64,000 nt of DNA from Candidatus Chlorohelix allophototropha (GTDB taxonomy: Bacteria > Chloroflexota > Chloroflexia > Chloroheliales > Chloroheliaceae), in assembly GCF_030389965.1 (NCBI RefSeq), contig NZ_CP128400.1, positions 558,001 to 622,000 of the forward strand, given 5' to 3'. Under the pieces are notes generated by a model. The model worked only from the letters and a program-made list of their open reading frames with translations, ran no database searches and was not told the origin of the DNA. This document shows, in pieces, positions 9,150 through 18,003 of the stretch. Position numbers and translations under genes: made by a program. Position 1 is the stretch's first letter. Each line of letters starts with the position of its first letter.

Positions 9150-10361
9150 TTAAACCAGCAGAGCAAGCCCACTCTCTGCCAGTTTAAGGGCAAAAGAAGC
9201 AGAGGAAGCCAGTTCTTCAAGCTCGGTCAGATTTAGAGAGTCAATATTGATTTGAACCAGACGATCTCGCTCATCTTTGGCTTTAGCATAGAATTCGCTG
9301 GCGCGCACCGGAACCGCCTGCTTTTCATTTATAGTCACTCGCAGGCTGATAACCGCTTGCTGCAATTGCTGAACCAGACTCCGCGAATTAGCCAGTAGCT
9401 CTTTAACGCGGTTAGCTTCTTGAACGGCGCGTTGTAAGCCATCCTCCAACAAATTAAGGGCTTCTACCGAAAGTCGGTAGCAAGTAAGGTTCTGGGGAGG
9501 GTTTGCTTTGGTAGCTCTACGCGCTTCGCCTATGCGCTGAATCGCCTCAAATAAATAGGTGTTGGGTTCAATTTTGATAATTGGGGTAAGACTCTCCAGT
9601 TCGTTTTTAACTTCTTGTAATCGACTGAGAGCTTTTTGCAGCTTTTGTTCGGCTTCCCCCGCAGCCTTTTCAAATTCTTTTCCCGCCAGTTTGATACTAT
9701 CCAGTTTGCTCATAGCCGAGTCAAGCATGGAATCGGCGCGCTGGCATAAATCCAACACCTCATGAAAAACCGAACGTTGATGTGCTTGACGAGCCGCTGC
9801 AAGAAGCTGAGCCGCCGCTGAAGTTTCCCGCTCTGAAGTTAGCAAGGCTGCGCTAGTTTCGGGGTATTTTTCAGCGTGTGCTAACCCCATTTGTTCAACT
9901 ACTGGACGAGCGCTCGCCAATGCCGAATCAACGTTCAATTTCTTCTTTTCCACATTAACAAGGCTCTGATCAACATTCTGGCGAGAGCGATCAAGTTTCT
10001 TTTTGAGGTCGGTGGCATGTTGTAGATGCTGGCGCATTTCGGCGGCTTTCGCTTCAATGCGCATAGCAGGCTGCACCAGCATATAAGCTTCTTGATCGGT
10101 TATGCGTTCCCCAACACTGGAAGCGGTCATCTGTGCCACTTCTTTGAAAAGGTCATCTAGCATTAGCTGTCCGCGCTCTACCAGCTTTTTCAGGCTATCC
10201 AGTTCGCTAGGGCGATAATAGGGTGCATCTAGTTCTGTGCTAATCCGAATTTCCGCCAATGCCGAATCAAGGTCGGTTACCTGTGCTGCCGCCACATTGC
10301 GCCGCCGGGAAACCGCTTCCGCCCTATCCTGTGCTTCCTTTTTACCCCCACCCGGAAACAT
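9150..10361 (-). CDS. Coiled-coil protein of unknown function in FHA/VWA/kinase operon
   Basis: A 403-aa protein, almost wholly helical, rich in Ala, Glu, Leu, Gln and Lys with heptad-like spacing. It has no signal peptide or transmembrane segment. The N-terminus is Gly/Lys-rich (MFPGGGKKEAQDRAEAVSRRR). I recognise no family; the architecture loosely recalls PspA/TelA-type stress proteins, but no diagnostic motif is visible. Its ATG at 10361 lies only 3 nt after the FHA-gene stop and has no Shine-Dalgarno of its own, so translation is probably coupled to the FHA protein, and they may act together. Thr/Ser residues are plentiful, making it a candidate kinase substrate or FHA partner (inference). 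Confidence 0.75.
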   Translation of the reverse strand: MFPGGGKKEAQDRAEAVSRRRNVAAAQVTDLDSALAEIRISTELDAPYYRPSELDSLKKLVERGQLMLDDLFKEVAQMTASSVGERITDQEAYMLVQPAMRIEAKAAEMRQHLQHATDLKKKLDRSRQNVDQSLVNVEKKKLNVDSALASARPVVEQMGLAHAEKYPETSAALLTSERETSAAAQLLAAARQAHQRSVFHEVLDLCQRADSMLDSAMSKLDSIKLAGKEFEKAAGEAEQKLQKALSRLQEVKNELESLTPIIKIEPNTYLFEAIQRIGEARRATKANPPQNLTCYRLSVEALNLLEDGLQRAVQEANRVKELLANSRSLVQQLQQAVISLRVTINEKQAVPVRASEFYAKAKDERDRLVQINIDSLNLTELEELASSASFALKLAESGLALLV

Positions 10362-10364
10362 AAA

Positions 10365-11171
10365 TTAAGCTATTGTGATCTGAATATTATAGCGAGTGCC
10401 GATTTTAATCACATCCCCATTCTTGAGTTGCACCGGTTCGCCCGGTGGCATATCTGAATCATTTAGAAGAGTGCCATTAGAGCTTTCTAAATCCTGAGCA
10501 TAGAATTTCTCATCGCTCGCTTCTTGCCAGATAGCAAGATGGCGGCGTGAACTAGCTGCATCATCTAGCGCCACATCTGGGAAGATGCGAGTTTTTATAT
10601 CCTGCCGTCCCAGTAACAATTCACGACCTATGTAAGTAACTTTTTCCACGCCATATGGTCCTGAAATTGTGAGAATTAAATTTCCAACGGCTATGGCAGG
10701 CGCGGCTACCTCTTGTACAGCTACTGCGGCAAAACCCGAAGCGGGTTGAACAGGAGTCGCTACAGGAGTCGGTTGGGCGATTTCTGCCGCAGGCAGGGGC
10801 GCACCGCTAGATAACATTTTCTCAAACTCATCTGCGCTAATATCTGGCTGTGAGTTACTATTCACCGCAGTGGCGGGTTGCGTTGGCGGATTGGAAACTG
10901 CCGCTGCTACTTGAATCGAGCTAGCGGGTATGGCGTGCTGCTTGGTTAAATCGTAACCGCAATTGAAGCAAAATACATCGCCGATGGTAAAAGGCGCTTT
11001 ACAATTTGGACAAATCAGAATATCAGAAACCTGAGCAGAAGCAGGGGTGGCGACCGCTGTGGCAATTATTCCGCTTGTCGGTACGCTCACCGGAAGTTGT
11101 GCGCCACAGTTCTCGCAAAATTCCACGTCATCAGGATTTTGATGGTTGCACTGCTGGCATTTTACGCTCAT
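10365..11171 (-). CDS. Double zinc-ribbon FHA-domain protein
   Basis: A cytoplasmic phospho-threonine reader of 268 aa. Two CxxC-x(11-12)-CxxC zinc ribbons lie at residues 5-22 and 54-71. A Pro/Ala-rich linker runs from 75 to 165. The C-terminal FHA domain (about 180-265) shows LLLGRQD, DDAASSRRHLAI, LESSNGTLLND and LKNGDVIKIG; these carry the Gly-Arg, Ser-x-x-His and Asn-Gly signature residues. AGAGGA precedes the ATG at 11171. It lies 39 bp after the VWA gene. In this context it probably binds targets phosphorylated by the kinase at 12604-14868 and dephosphorylated by the PP2C at 14878-16224. Confidence 0.9.
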   Translation of the reverse strand: MSVKCQQCNHQNPDDVEFCENCGAQLPVSVPTSGIIATAVATPASAQVSDILICPNCKAPFTIGDVFCFNCGYDLTKQHAIPASSIQVAAAVSNPPTQPATAVNSNSQPDISADEFEKMLSSGAPLPAAEIAQPTPVATPVQPASGFAAVAVQEVAAPAIAVGNLILTISGPYGVEKVTYIGRELLLGRQDIKTRIFPDVALDDAASSRRHLAIWQEASDEKFYAQDLESSNGTLLNDSDMPPGEPVQLKNGDVIKIGTRYNIQITIA

Positions 11172-11210
11172 TTTTTTCCTCTTGGTAACTTATATATTCC
11201 TGTCAGATGC

Positions 11211-12479
11211 TTACTTCAAACGGCTAGTTTTACCGCTATTAACCGCCACACTCTTGAGGTCAACGGCGCTGGCAGATTTGTTCAATCGTGCCGTACCGTT
11301 CGGCTCATTCGTTACAATTTTCTTGAGCATCTGGGTCATATTCTCGTTGCCGGTTTGCTCACTCAATTGCAGGGCACGTCCCAGTAATTGAGTAGCGCGC
11401 TCGTTGTCACCTTGTGCTAACGCTTTGTGACCTTCTTCAACAATAGTGCTAAGCTCGCTCTGATTGGTGTAATGTGCCACATGCCGCTCAATTTTAGAAG
11501 ATTCTACCGGATCATCAGTCCATTGGGCGAATATCCAACCTTTTTTATCGGTTTTCTCCTCAATATCACCCTGTCCGGCTACATAATACAACAGGCTTGG
11601 ACGCGCCATCAAAAATTGCTGACCCGGGGTGTAAGTGGGAATGGTTAAATCTACTACATAATCGCGCTTTTCATCGCGCCCGAACGAACCGAGCTTGAAT
11701 TCGGTAATTCGTGGACTATCCGGATTTGGCGTACCTGTCAAAGGCAAAATACTGGGATAAACCTGCTGCACCGCTTTAATAGTTACGCCCACAGGTGTCC
11801 AGAGATTTAACCGCACATTGGTAGCGGTAATTTTTTGCATCTCGGAAAAGGCAAAACCAAAAGCTCCAGCGATCTGGTCTGGAGATGGGATTATATCGGC
11901 GCTGCCCTTTGTTTCGTTGGCAATATATTTTAGTTCGTTTTCATCCCAATCTACTCCCATGCCCCACGCGCTAACCTCAATATCGGCTTCTTTCACCCGC
12001 TGTACCGCTTTATCAAGGATATTGCGCTTCTCTCCTTCATTCTTGCCATCTGTCAGAAACAGGATTTTGCGAGCGCGTCCTTGCGCTGAAGACATTTCAC
12101 GGGCTACCGCCGCTAACCCGGTGGACATACAGGTGCCGCCATTGCTATAGATATTGCGGATAGCCGCAATAGCGCGTGTCTTACTTTCGGTGGTTGCCGA
12201 AGTGGGTGGAACAATCACATTAGCAGTTTCATTAAAGGTAACTACCATAAAAGCGGTGCTAGGGTCAGCCGATTGAATTACTCGAATGGCAGCATCCTTA
12301 GCCGCCTCAATCTTTTGCCCTTCCATTGAACCGCTGCGATCAATAATTATACTCAGTGCAAGTGGCATAGAACCAGTTTTGACCGGACCACTATCTTCGA
12401 GGCTAAGTGACACCACAGCCTGCATCGTAGATGCGCCGGTACGTAAATATGGGTTCTGATAAGCCGAAACATCGAACAT
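11211..12479 (-). CDS. VWA-domain protein (TerY/Mg-chelatase-like von Willebrand A fold)
   Basis: A 422-aa cytoplasmic protein with a VWA domain from about 38 to 215. The MIDAS motif DRSGSM sits at 47-52, with the conserved Thr in NGGTCMSTGL and the late Asp in FLTDGKNEG, so metal-dependent adhesion should be intact. The C-terminal part (about 220-330) is beta-rich, followed by a helical, TPR-like tail (LAQGDNERATQLLGRALQLSEQ). It has a strong Shine-Dalgarno, GAGGAG, 6 nt before the ATG at 12479. Its place between kinase and FHA genes parallels the TerY-kinase-phosphatase triads described for stress-response loci. No TerD/TerC-type genes are seen in the window. Confidence 0.9.
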   Translation of the reverse strand: MFDVSAYQNPYLRTGASTMQAVVSLSLEDSGPVKTGSMPLALSIIIDRSGSMEGQKIEAAKDAAIRVIQSADPSTAFMVVTFNETANVIVPPTSATTESKTRAIAAIRNIYSNGGTCMSTGLAAVAREMSSAQGRARKILFLTDGKNEGEKRNILDKAVQRVKEADIEVSAWGMGVDWDENELKYIANETKGSADIIPSPDQIAGAFGFAFSEMQKITATNVRLNLWTPVGVTIKAVQQVYPSILPLTGTPNPDSPRITEFKLGSFGRDEKRDYVVDLTIPTYTPGQQFLMARPSLLYYVAGQGDIEEKTDKKGWIFAQWTDDPVESSKIERHVAHYTNQSELSTIVEEGHKALAQGDNERATQLLGRALQLSEQTGNENMTQMLKKIVTNEPNGTARLNKSASAVDLKSVAVNSGKTSRLK

Positions 12480-12603
12480 CGGAGACTCCTCATCGGTGTT
12501 AGTTCGAAAATGGCATGATAGCGCCTAGCTATCTATATTTATACGGAATATGACACCAAATAGTCGCATCTCGTTTCAAAATTCACTTAACAAATTTTAA
12601 GCT

Positions 12604-14868
12604 TTAAATCAGTCGCCATGGTGCAACCTTGAACTTGGCTCGCACTATCGCTTCCCGATTAAGAGATTGTGGAACACGGTGCAGATATGCCCGATAATTT
12701 TCCTCTGCCAGTTTACCCAACACCCGACGCGAGGGCGTAGGTGGCGGTGTTGGGGATAAGGGTTGGTGAGGCAAGGAAAATTGAGGCGGTAATTTGTTTT
12801 CAGCCACCAACTCAGCAGCACGGCGGTAAAAATCCGCCATAACCAGCAGGTAATCGGGAGTATCTATCCCCAACTGGCTGAGTCGTCTCAGCGATTCGGA
12901 AGCAACCGCCAAATCATCAGGACCGTTTTGCGGCTTGCGATACAGAAGAATCCGGCAGATTTGCAAACGTGCTTCGATATACCATGAAGAGTTTTCATTT
13001 ACCCGTTCCAGAATATGTGCCGCATCGTCAAACCGATTTTGTTTCAGCGTCGCTTCGCAGGCTCCAAAAATAGCGTCGGTGTTGTCCAAATCAGTAGTCA
13101 TAACCAAATTATAGCTAGCGAGCGCGGCTGGAATATCACCCATCGCCAGTTGCACCCGTGCAAGCGCCAGTTGGGGAGGCAATTCACCGGGCAGATGCTT
13201 TGCCACTTCCATATAAGTCTGGCAGGCGGCTGGGAAATTTTCCTGCACCTCCAGCAAACGTCCACTAAGCCAAACCGCTTTCCAGTTAAAACCGGACTTT
13301 CCGTACACCACATCTAGTTGGGTTTTGGCTTCTCCGTACTTCCGTTGTTCGATTGAAACTTCTGCCAAACGCAAATGCGCGTCCACACTATCCCGGTTGC
13401 GACCGACAGCCTCGTTATAAATCCGCTCTGCCGATTGTAAATCTCCGCGCATCATTGCCATATCGCCCTGACGCAAGAAATCAATAGCAGAGTCACTTTC
13501 ATCTAGCAGGGTATAACCTTCCGCATCCAGCCGATTGGTTTGATAGAGCGAACCGGACGCAAATAACTTGCTACGTATCGGAACGCCGGGTTTGCCGCCC
13601 TCTATAATCCGAAGCAGCCCATTTAGCTGATCATACAGTTCATCGGCGCTTTGGAAACGACGCGCCGGTTCAGGATGAGTACCTCGATATAACAGGTAAT
13701 ACAAAGAGGGTAGCGATTTATACACTGGGAAGACATCTATAGCAGGCATCCCATACTGGGGTTTGTTCAAATCCATCCATGTAACCATCCATGCCAACGA
13801 GCGGCAAATGGTGTACAGGTCGGTTTGGGGAGAGGGATGATCAACCGCTTCGGGAGCATAAAATCCGGTTGTGCCGTAAACCGCTTCGGGGTCTGGTTCG
13901 TATTTGATTACCGTACCGAGGTCAATCAGTTTAACCGTTTGGGAACCATCTTTGAGGGTTTCGACAATCACATTCTGAGGCTTGAAGTCACAATAGATCA
14001 AACCGAGCTTGTGCAGATAAGAAAAAGCGGACAGAATTTCACTAATATAGCGAACTGCGGTAGCCGGGTCAAAGGGACGGTTTTGCTGCTCCATAATCTG
14101 ATAGAGAGTGCGCCCGTTCACGAATTCCATCACGATGTAACCTTCAGTACCGATGTTGAAGAAATCGTAGATGGAAACTATGCCGTGATGCTTCACGGCG
14201 GCAAGGAACTCGCGCTCTTTGATACTGGCAGCTACCAAGTCGGGGTCATCGCTATGCAATAAAGCCTTGATAACGACCTGACGTTTCAGGATAGTATCGT
14301 CCGCCAGAAAGACTGCTCCCATACCGCCTTTACCGACCATGCGCGTAACCCGGTATTTGCCGTTTTCACCCAGCATCATACCTTCGCGCAGTTCGGTGCG
14401 AGGCGCTTCTTGCGTGGTAAGATGTGGAGAATTGGTTGAAAGCTTGCTGCTGGTTATCAAGCCCGCGCCGACAAAGTTAAAACCGCACTTGCGGCAGAAA
14501 CGGTCGCCTTCTTGCAAGGGCGCGGAACAACTGGGGCATTTGGTTATCGGTCTGGAAACACGCCCTGAAATCGGACGCGCCGATCCGGTTGTGCTAGAAA
14601 CAGCCTTTTGCCCGCCACTTGCAACGCTAACCACTCCATTTTTGGTGAGTTGCGCCCCGCAATTTTCACAAAAGTCGTCCCCGGGATTGGGTATTTTCCC
14701 GCAGTTTTTGCACTGTAATCCGGCAGCGGTAGCCACAACGGGAGTAGCAGCCTTGTTTGAAGGCGGAATCATAGGACTGCCCGCCATTACATTAAGAACA
14801 ACTCCGCAATTATCGCAAAAATCATCTTTCGGCGAAACTTTAACACCGCAATTAGGGCAGTTCATCAC
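12604..14868 (-). CDS. Zinc-ribbon Ser/Thr protein kinase with C-terminal TPRs
   Basis: A cytoplasmic Hanks-type kinase of about 754 aa. Three zinc ribbons lie at residues 4-21, 53-70 and 111-128. The kinase domain runs from about 172 to 430: GKGGMG loop (179-184), Lys201, Glu220, a catalytic loop reading YCDFKPQN (Asp294) and DLG at 316-318. The Arg of HRD is replaced by Cys and DFG by DLG, so this is a non-RD type that may not need activation-loop phosphorylation. Tetratricopeptide-like repeats fill about 465-690, followed by a Pro-rich stretch. GTG at 14868 or ATG at 14865 can start; the ATG has the better spacing to a GAGG. The PP2C stop is about 10 nt upstream, so the pair is tightly coupled. 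Confidence 0.93.
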   Translation of the reverse strand: MMNCPNCGVKVSPKDDFCDNCGVVLNVMAGSPMIPPSNKAATPVVATAAGLQCKNCGKIPNPGDDFCENCGAQLTKNGVVSVASGGQKAVSSTTGSARPISGRVSRPITKCPSCSAPLQEGDRFCRKCGFNFVGAGLITSSKLSTNSPHLTTQEAPRTELREGMMLGENGKYRVTRMVGKGGMGAVFLADDTILKRQVVIKALLHSDDPDLVAASIKEREFLAAVKHHGIVSIYDFFNIGTEGYIVMEFVNGRTLYQIMEQQNRPFDPATAVRYISEILSAFSYLHKLGLIYCDFKPQNVIVETLKDGSQTVKLIDLGTVIKYEPDPEAVYGTTGFYAPEAVDHPSPQTDLYTICRSLAWMVTWMDLNKPQYGMPAIDVFPVYKSLPSLYYLLYRGTHPEPARRFQSADELYDQLNGLLRIIEGGKPGVPIRSKLFASGSLYQTNRLDAEGYTLLDESDSAIDFLRQGDMAMMRGDLQSAERIYNEAVGRNRDSVDAHLRLAEVSIEQRKYGEAKTQLDVVYGKSGFNWKAVWLSGRLLEVQENFPAACQTYMEVAKHLPGELPPQLALARVQLAMGDIPAALASYNLVMTTDLDNTDAIFGACEATLKQNRFDDAAHILERVNENSSWYIEARLQICRILLYRKPQNGPDDLAVASESLRRLSQLGIDTPDYLLVMADFYRRAAELVAENKLPPQFSLPHQPLSPTPPPTPSRRVLGKLAEENYRAYLHRVPQSLNREAIVRAKFKVAPWRLI

Positions 14869-14877
14869 CCAACCTCA

Positions 14878-16224
14878 TTAACTGTAAATAGCTTCTACGA
14901 TGATAACACTAACGTTGTCCTGACCACCATTCTGGCAAGCGGTTTGTATAAGATGCTCGACAGTTTGGGGTAAATCTTTTTCATTGCCCAAAATCTTTTC
15001 AATTGCAGGGTCTCTAACCATTTCCCATAACCCATCCGAACATAAAAGAAGTTTATCGCCCGTATAGAGGGTGCGGTCATACACATCTACCACGATTATT
15101 TCTTCCGGCGAGCCAAGCGCATGTAAAACCACATTGCGGCGCGGGTCGGTATAAACTTCATCGCGGGTAAGTAGCCCTTGTTGTACCAAGTCCTCAACCA
15201 ACGATTGGTCACGGGAAACACGCTCAAGATGCATTAATTCAGAGGCAGGAGTGAAAGATGGAGAACCGGGTTTAGTCAATTTCTGGGTTTTTGCGCTGGT
15301 AGAAACCGGAGAGAGGCGTTGAGTAGGCGCGTCTGCGGTTGTTTCCGGCTTAAGCCGCCATAGGTAAGTGCGGCTGTCCCCCACATTAGCCACTACCACC
15401 AGATCATCCACTACACAGCAAAGTGTGGCAGTAGTACCGGAGTCACAATTGTGGTCGGCATTATACTGGCGGATAAACATATGAGCTTCGATCATGCTTC
15501 GCTGTAGCACCTCACCGATTTTTTCCTTGCTCATAGTTTGTCCATCGAGCCAAGGAAGCAACAATTCGGTTATTACAATCGAAGAAACCGTTTTGATTGC
15601 GCTTTTACTGGCAACCTCACCGGCTGCCTGCCCGCCCATTCCATCTGCAACCATGTAAAACCCGAAGCTTTCCGGACGCGCTTCGTACATTCGGCGAGTT
15701 TCAAGCGTAAAAACGCTATCTTCGTCGGCGTTACCGCGACGGGAAATGCCTTCATTGGTATTACTGGCGCTATGCAACCGCCACCCCAATCTAACTCCAC
15801 TACCTTCCACCATCTTTATGGTTGGTTGTGGGTATAACAAAGGCTCTATCTGTTCAATTTCCGGTAGCCCGGTTGTAACCCTTAGCGCACCACAGCTTTC
15901 ACAGTATTCCCCCGCGTTCTGGTTCTCAGTTTTGCACTGAACACACACCCAACTTTCAAGCAATTCAGCTTTCGCTTGCGAGATTGGCGGGGGTATTAAA
16001 TCGGCAAAAGAACCAAGGGTGAGTGGTTCTGAAGGTGTGTCGGGCGATTCTAACTCTGCAAGTTGCTCAGGAGATTCCAACTGGTGGGTCGGCGCAACTG
16101 GCATTTCTCTTAACATTAAATTTGGCGCTCTGGGTCCTGTTAGAGACTGTCCGCAGTTAGCGCAATAGGCATCGTCTTCGTTAACATCACGTTTGCAGGT
16201 AGGACAGGTCAACGCCATATTCAT
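14878..16224 (-). CDS. Zinc-ribbon PP2C-type protein phosphatase
   Basis: A metal-dependent Ser/Thr phosphatase of 448 aa. N-terminal zinc ribbons lie at residues 7-24 and 94-111, joined by a Pro/Glu/Ser-rich linker. The PP2C domain (about 150-447) has RRGNADED near its start, the metal-binding VADGMGGQA with Asp194, NVGDSRTYLW, LLCSDGLWEMV and GGQDNVSVIIV at the end. An insert of roughly 40 Ser/Thr/Pro-rich residues follows the NVGDSR strand. There is no transmembrane segment, unlike many bacterial PASTA-kinase partners. It is the natural antagonist of the kinase encoded immediately downstream, and the shared ribbons suggest co-localisation on one scaffold (inference). Confidence 0.93.
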   Translation of the reverse strand: MNMALTCPTCKRDVNEDDAYCANCGQSLTGPRAPNLMLREMPVAPTHQLESPEQLAELESPDTPSEPLTLGSFADLIPPPISQAKAELLESWVCVQCKTENQNAGEYCESCGALRVTTGLPEIEQIEPLLYPQPTIKMVEGSGVRLGWRLHSASNTNEGISRRGNADEDSVFTLETRRMYEARPESFGFYMVADGMGGQAAGEVASKSAIKTVSSIVITELLLPWLDGQTMSKEKIGEVLQRSMIEAHMFIRQYNADHNCDSGTTATLCCVVDDLVVVANVGDSRTYLWRLKPETTADAPTQRLSPVSTSAKTQKLTKPGSPSFTPASELMHLERVSRDQSLVEDLVQQGLLTRDEVYTDPRRNVVLHALGSPEEIIVVDVYDRTLYTGDKLLLCSDGLWEMVRDPAIEKILGNEKDLPQTVEHLIQTACQNGGQDNVSVIIVEAIYS

Positions 16225-16258
16225 TCTCTCTTGCCGTTTCAGGTTATAAGTATCAGAA

Positions 16259-17695
16259 TTAAGCCACTTTGCTGTTCTGGGAATCTTTCAGCTTGTCAGT
16301 AGTAACCTTTTTAGACAAAGCTTCGGGCGAATCGGCTGGCTTCTCTTCCGTTTCTGAATGAGTTTCCAGCCGCTCGACTTTTAAACGAGCGATTCGCAGA
16401 TTGTCCATTTCCTCTACTCGGAGGTTATATTGTCCTAACGTAATCTCGTCACCAACTCCGGCAGTACGCCCCAGTTCACCAAACACAAAACCGGCGATGG
16501 TTTCGTAATCGGTTTCTTCAAATTCTACTCCGAAACGTTCTGCAAAATCAGGTAACGCCATAAGCCCATCCACCGAACTAGAACCATCGGGCGACAATTC
16601 TACTTCAAGGCGCGACCCTTCCTCGCGGGTATCGAACTCGTCCTGCACCTCGCCGACGATTTCCTCCATAATATCTTCCATCGTGACAATGCCCGCAGTC
16701 CCACCATACTCGTCAATCACTACGATTAAGTGCGCCTGCTTAGATTGCATCTGGGTTAGCAAATCTTCGACCAGCACTGTTTCCGGCACTTTTAAAACCG
16801 GACGCATAACATTCAATAGGTTAAAAGGTTTATCCAATACCCGGTTACGCAAAAGCGGGAAAAGGTCTTTAACATGGATTACCCCGATAATATTATCAAG
16901 GGTATTATCATAAACCGGGAAACGGGTGTATCTTTCGTCCGCAGCCATTTCCACTAGCTGTTCGAGTGTACTATCTTTGGAGACACCCACAATCTCGGTG
17001 CGCGGCATCATTATCTGATTGACTGTTTTGTCACCGAAATCAAATACACGCCTTAATAATTTTTCTTCCTGCCGATCCAGCACCCCTGCCTCACGGCTTT
17101 GCGTTACCAGCATTTCCAGTTCTTCGACCGAATGTACTGAAGCGTGTTCGCCAGAAATCGACAACCCCAGCAATCGTACCACTGTACCGGCAACCCCGTT
17201 CATGAAAATAATAAACGGTCTGAAGACTACGGCAAAGATATAAAGCGGGCGAGAAACAAACAAAGCTACGTTTTCCGCTCGTTGCAAAGCAATGGATTTC
17301 GGCACAAGCTCGCCCAACACGATGTGAAAACAGGTGATTAGAGCAAAGCCAATTGCAATTGCTACACTATGGGCAACCGGCTCTGCTGCCTCTCCTGCAA
17401 TCCCGATAAAGAGAGGCTCGAGCAAATGTGCCACTGCGGGTTCTCCAACCCAGCCCAGGGCGAGACTTGCCAGCGTAATACCAAGTTGAGTTGCTGCAAT
17501 GTAATTATCAAGCCGATTCAATTCGGATTGAACTAATAAGGCTGAACGTTTTCCTTCTGCCACAAGCTGGTCAATGCGGGTGGTACGTACTTTTACCAGT
17601 GCAAATTCTCCCGCTACAAAAAAGCCGTTAGCGCTGACCAGCAAAACAACCGCCAACAGCCCAAATATGGAACCAGTATCCAAGTATTTAAACAC
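16259..17695 (-). CDS. CNNM/CorC-HlyC family membrane protein (DUF21-CBS-CorC)
   Basis: A 478-aa protein with the full CNNM-type layout. An N-terminal DUF21 region has about four hydrophobic segments (residues 8-30, 60-85, 95-125, 135-160). A CBS pair occupies about 215-335 (IMMPRTEIVGVSKD; VIDEYGGTAGIVTMEDIMEEIVGE), and a CorC_HlyC C-terminal domain about 350-440. Family members are implicated in Mg or other divalent-ion transport or sensing, and older 'hemolysin' labels are misleading. The final 40 residues are charged and variable. The start is uncertain: GTG at 17695 lies directly against a GGA, while TTG at 17683 has better spacing. It precedes the PP2C gene by 34 bp and is probably the first gene of the operon. 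Confidence 0.88.
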   Translation of the reverse strand: MFKYLDTGSIFGLLAVVLLVSANGFFVAGEFALVKVRTTRIDQLVAEGKRSALLVQSELNRLDNYIAATQLGITLASLALGWVGEPAVAHLLEPLFIGIAGEAAEPVAHSVAIAIGFALITCFHIVLGELVPKSIALQRAENVALFVSRPLYIFAVVFRPFIIFMNGVAGTVVRLLGLSISGEHASVHSVEELEMLVTQSREAGVLDRQEEKLLRRVFDFGDKTVNQIMMPRTEIVGVSKDSTLEQLVEMAADERYTRFPVYDNTLDNIIGVIHVKDLFPLLRNRVLDKPFNLLNVMRPVLKVPETVLVEDLLTQMQSKQAHLIVVIDEYGGTAGIVTMEDIMEEIVGEVQDEFDTREEGSRLEVELSPDGSSSVDGLMALPDFAERFGVEFEETDYETIAGFVFGELGRTAGVGDEITLGQYNLRVEEMDNLRIARLKVERLETHSETEEKPADSPEALSKKVTTDKLKDSQNSKVA

Positions 17696-17770
17696 TCCAC
17701 AAGGTTAGCTACAACACTCAAAAATTGATGAATTTGTAGCACACCGCTATTATTAAAAAATGGTACTTTT

Positions 17771-17776
17771 ATTATA
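17771..17776 (-). promoter_or_regulatory. Candidate -10 box for the 17695-9150 operon
   Basis: On the minus strand the 6-mer at these positions reads TATAAT, about 75 nt before the CNNM start. Upstream lies an AT-rich stretch with TTTACT about 19 bp away, a poor -35. The 308-bp gap between the CNNM and hslU genes otherwise holds only AT-rich sequence and a weak GCTGTGA/TCACAGC hairpin near the hslU 3' end. Confidence 0.35.
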
Positions 17777-17953
17777 CAGGATTTACGCTTTTTTTAGTAA
17801 AAAGTTTGAATGAACCGCACTTTTTTTGAATCTGAATCATTATACCAGCCGCTCGTGGGTAAATATTACTTCGCGTATGATTATTTTTCACCAAAAGCCG
17901 TTGTGAAGGTACAGGAGAAATAATTAGCAAATTTTAGAGGGTAAATGAGCGGG

Positions 17954-17978
17954 GCTGTGACTTTCGAGGATTCACAGC
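17954..17978 (-). terminator. Weak hairpin downstream of hslU
   Basis: GCTGTGA (17954-17960) pairs with TCACAGC (17972-17978) around an 11-nt loop, 26 bp beyond the hslU stop. No T-run follows on the minus strand, so termination by this element alone is doubtful. Confidence 0.3.
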
Positions 17979-18003
17979 ACAACCCAACCCATTCCAGATT
18001 GAA

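Noticed and set aside
9118-9160. Plus-strand TTGACA near 9125 as a promoter
   Set aside because: It would drive antisense into the coiled-coil gene and has no good -10 at proper spacing.
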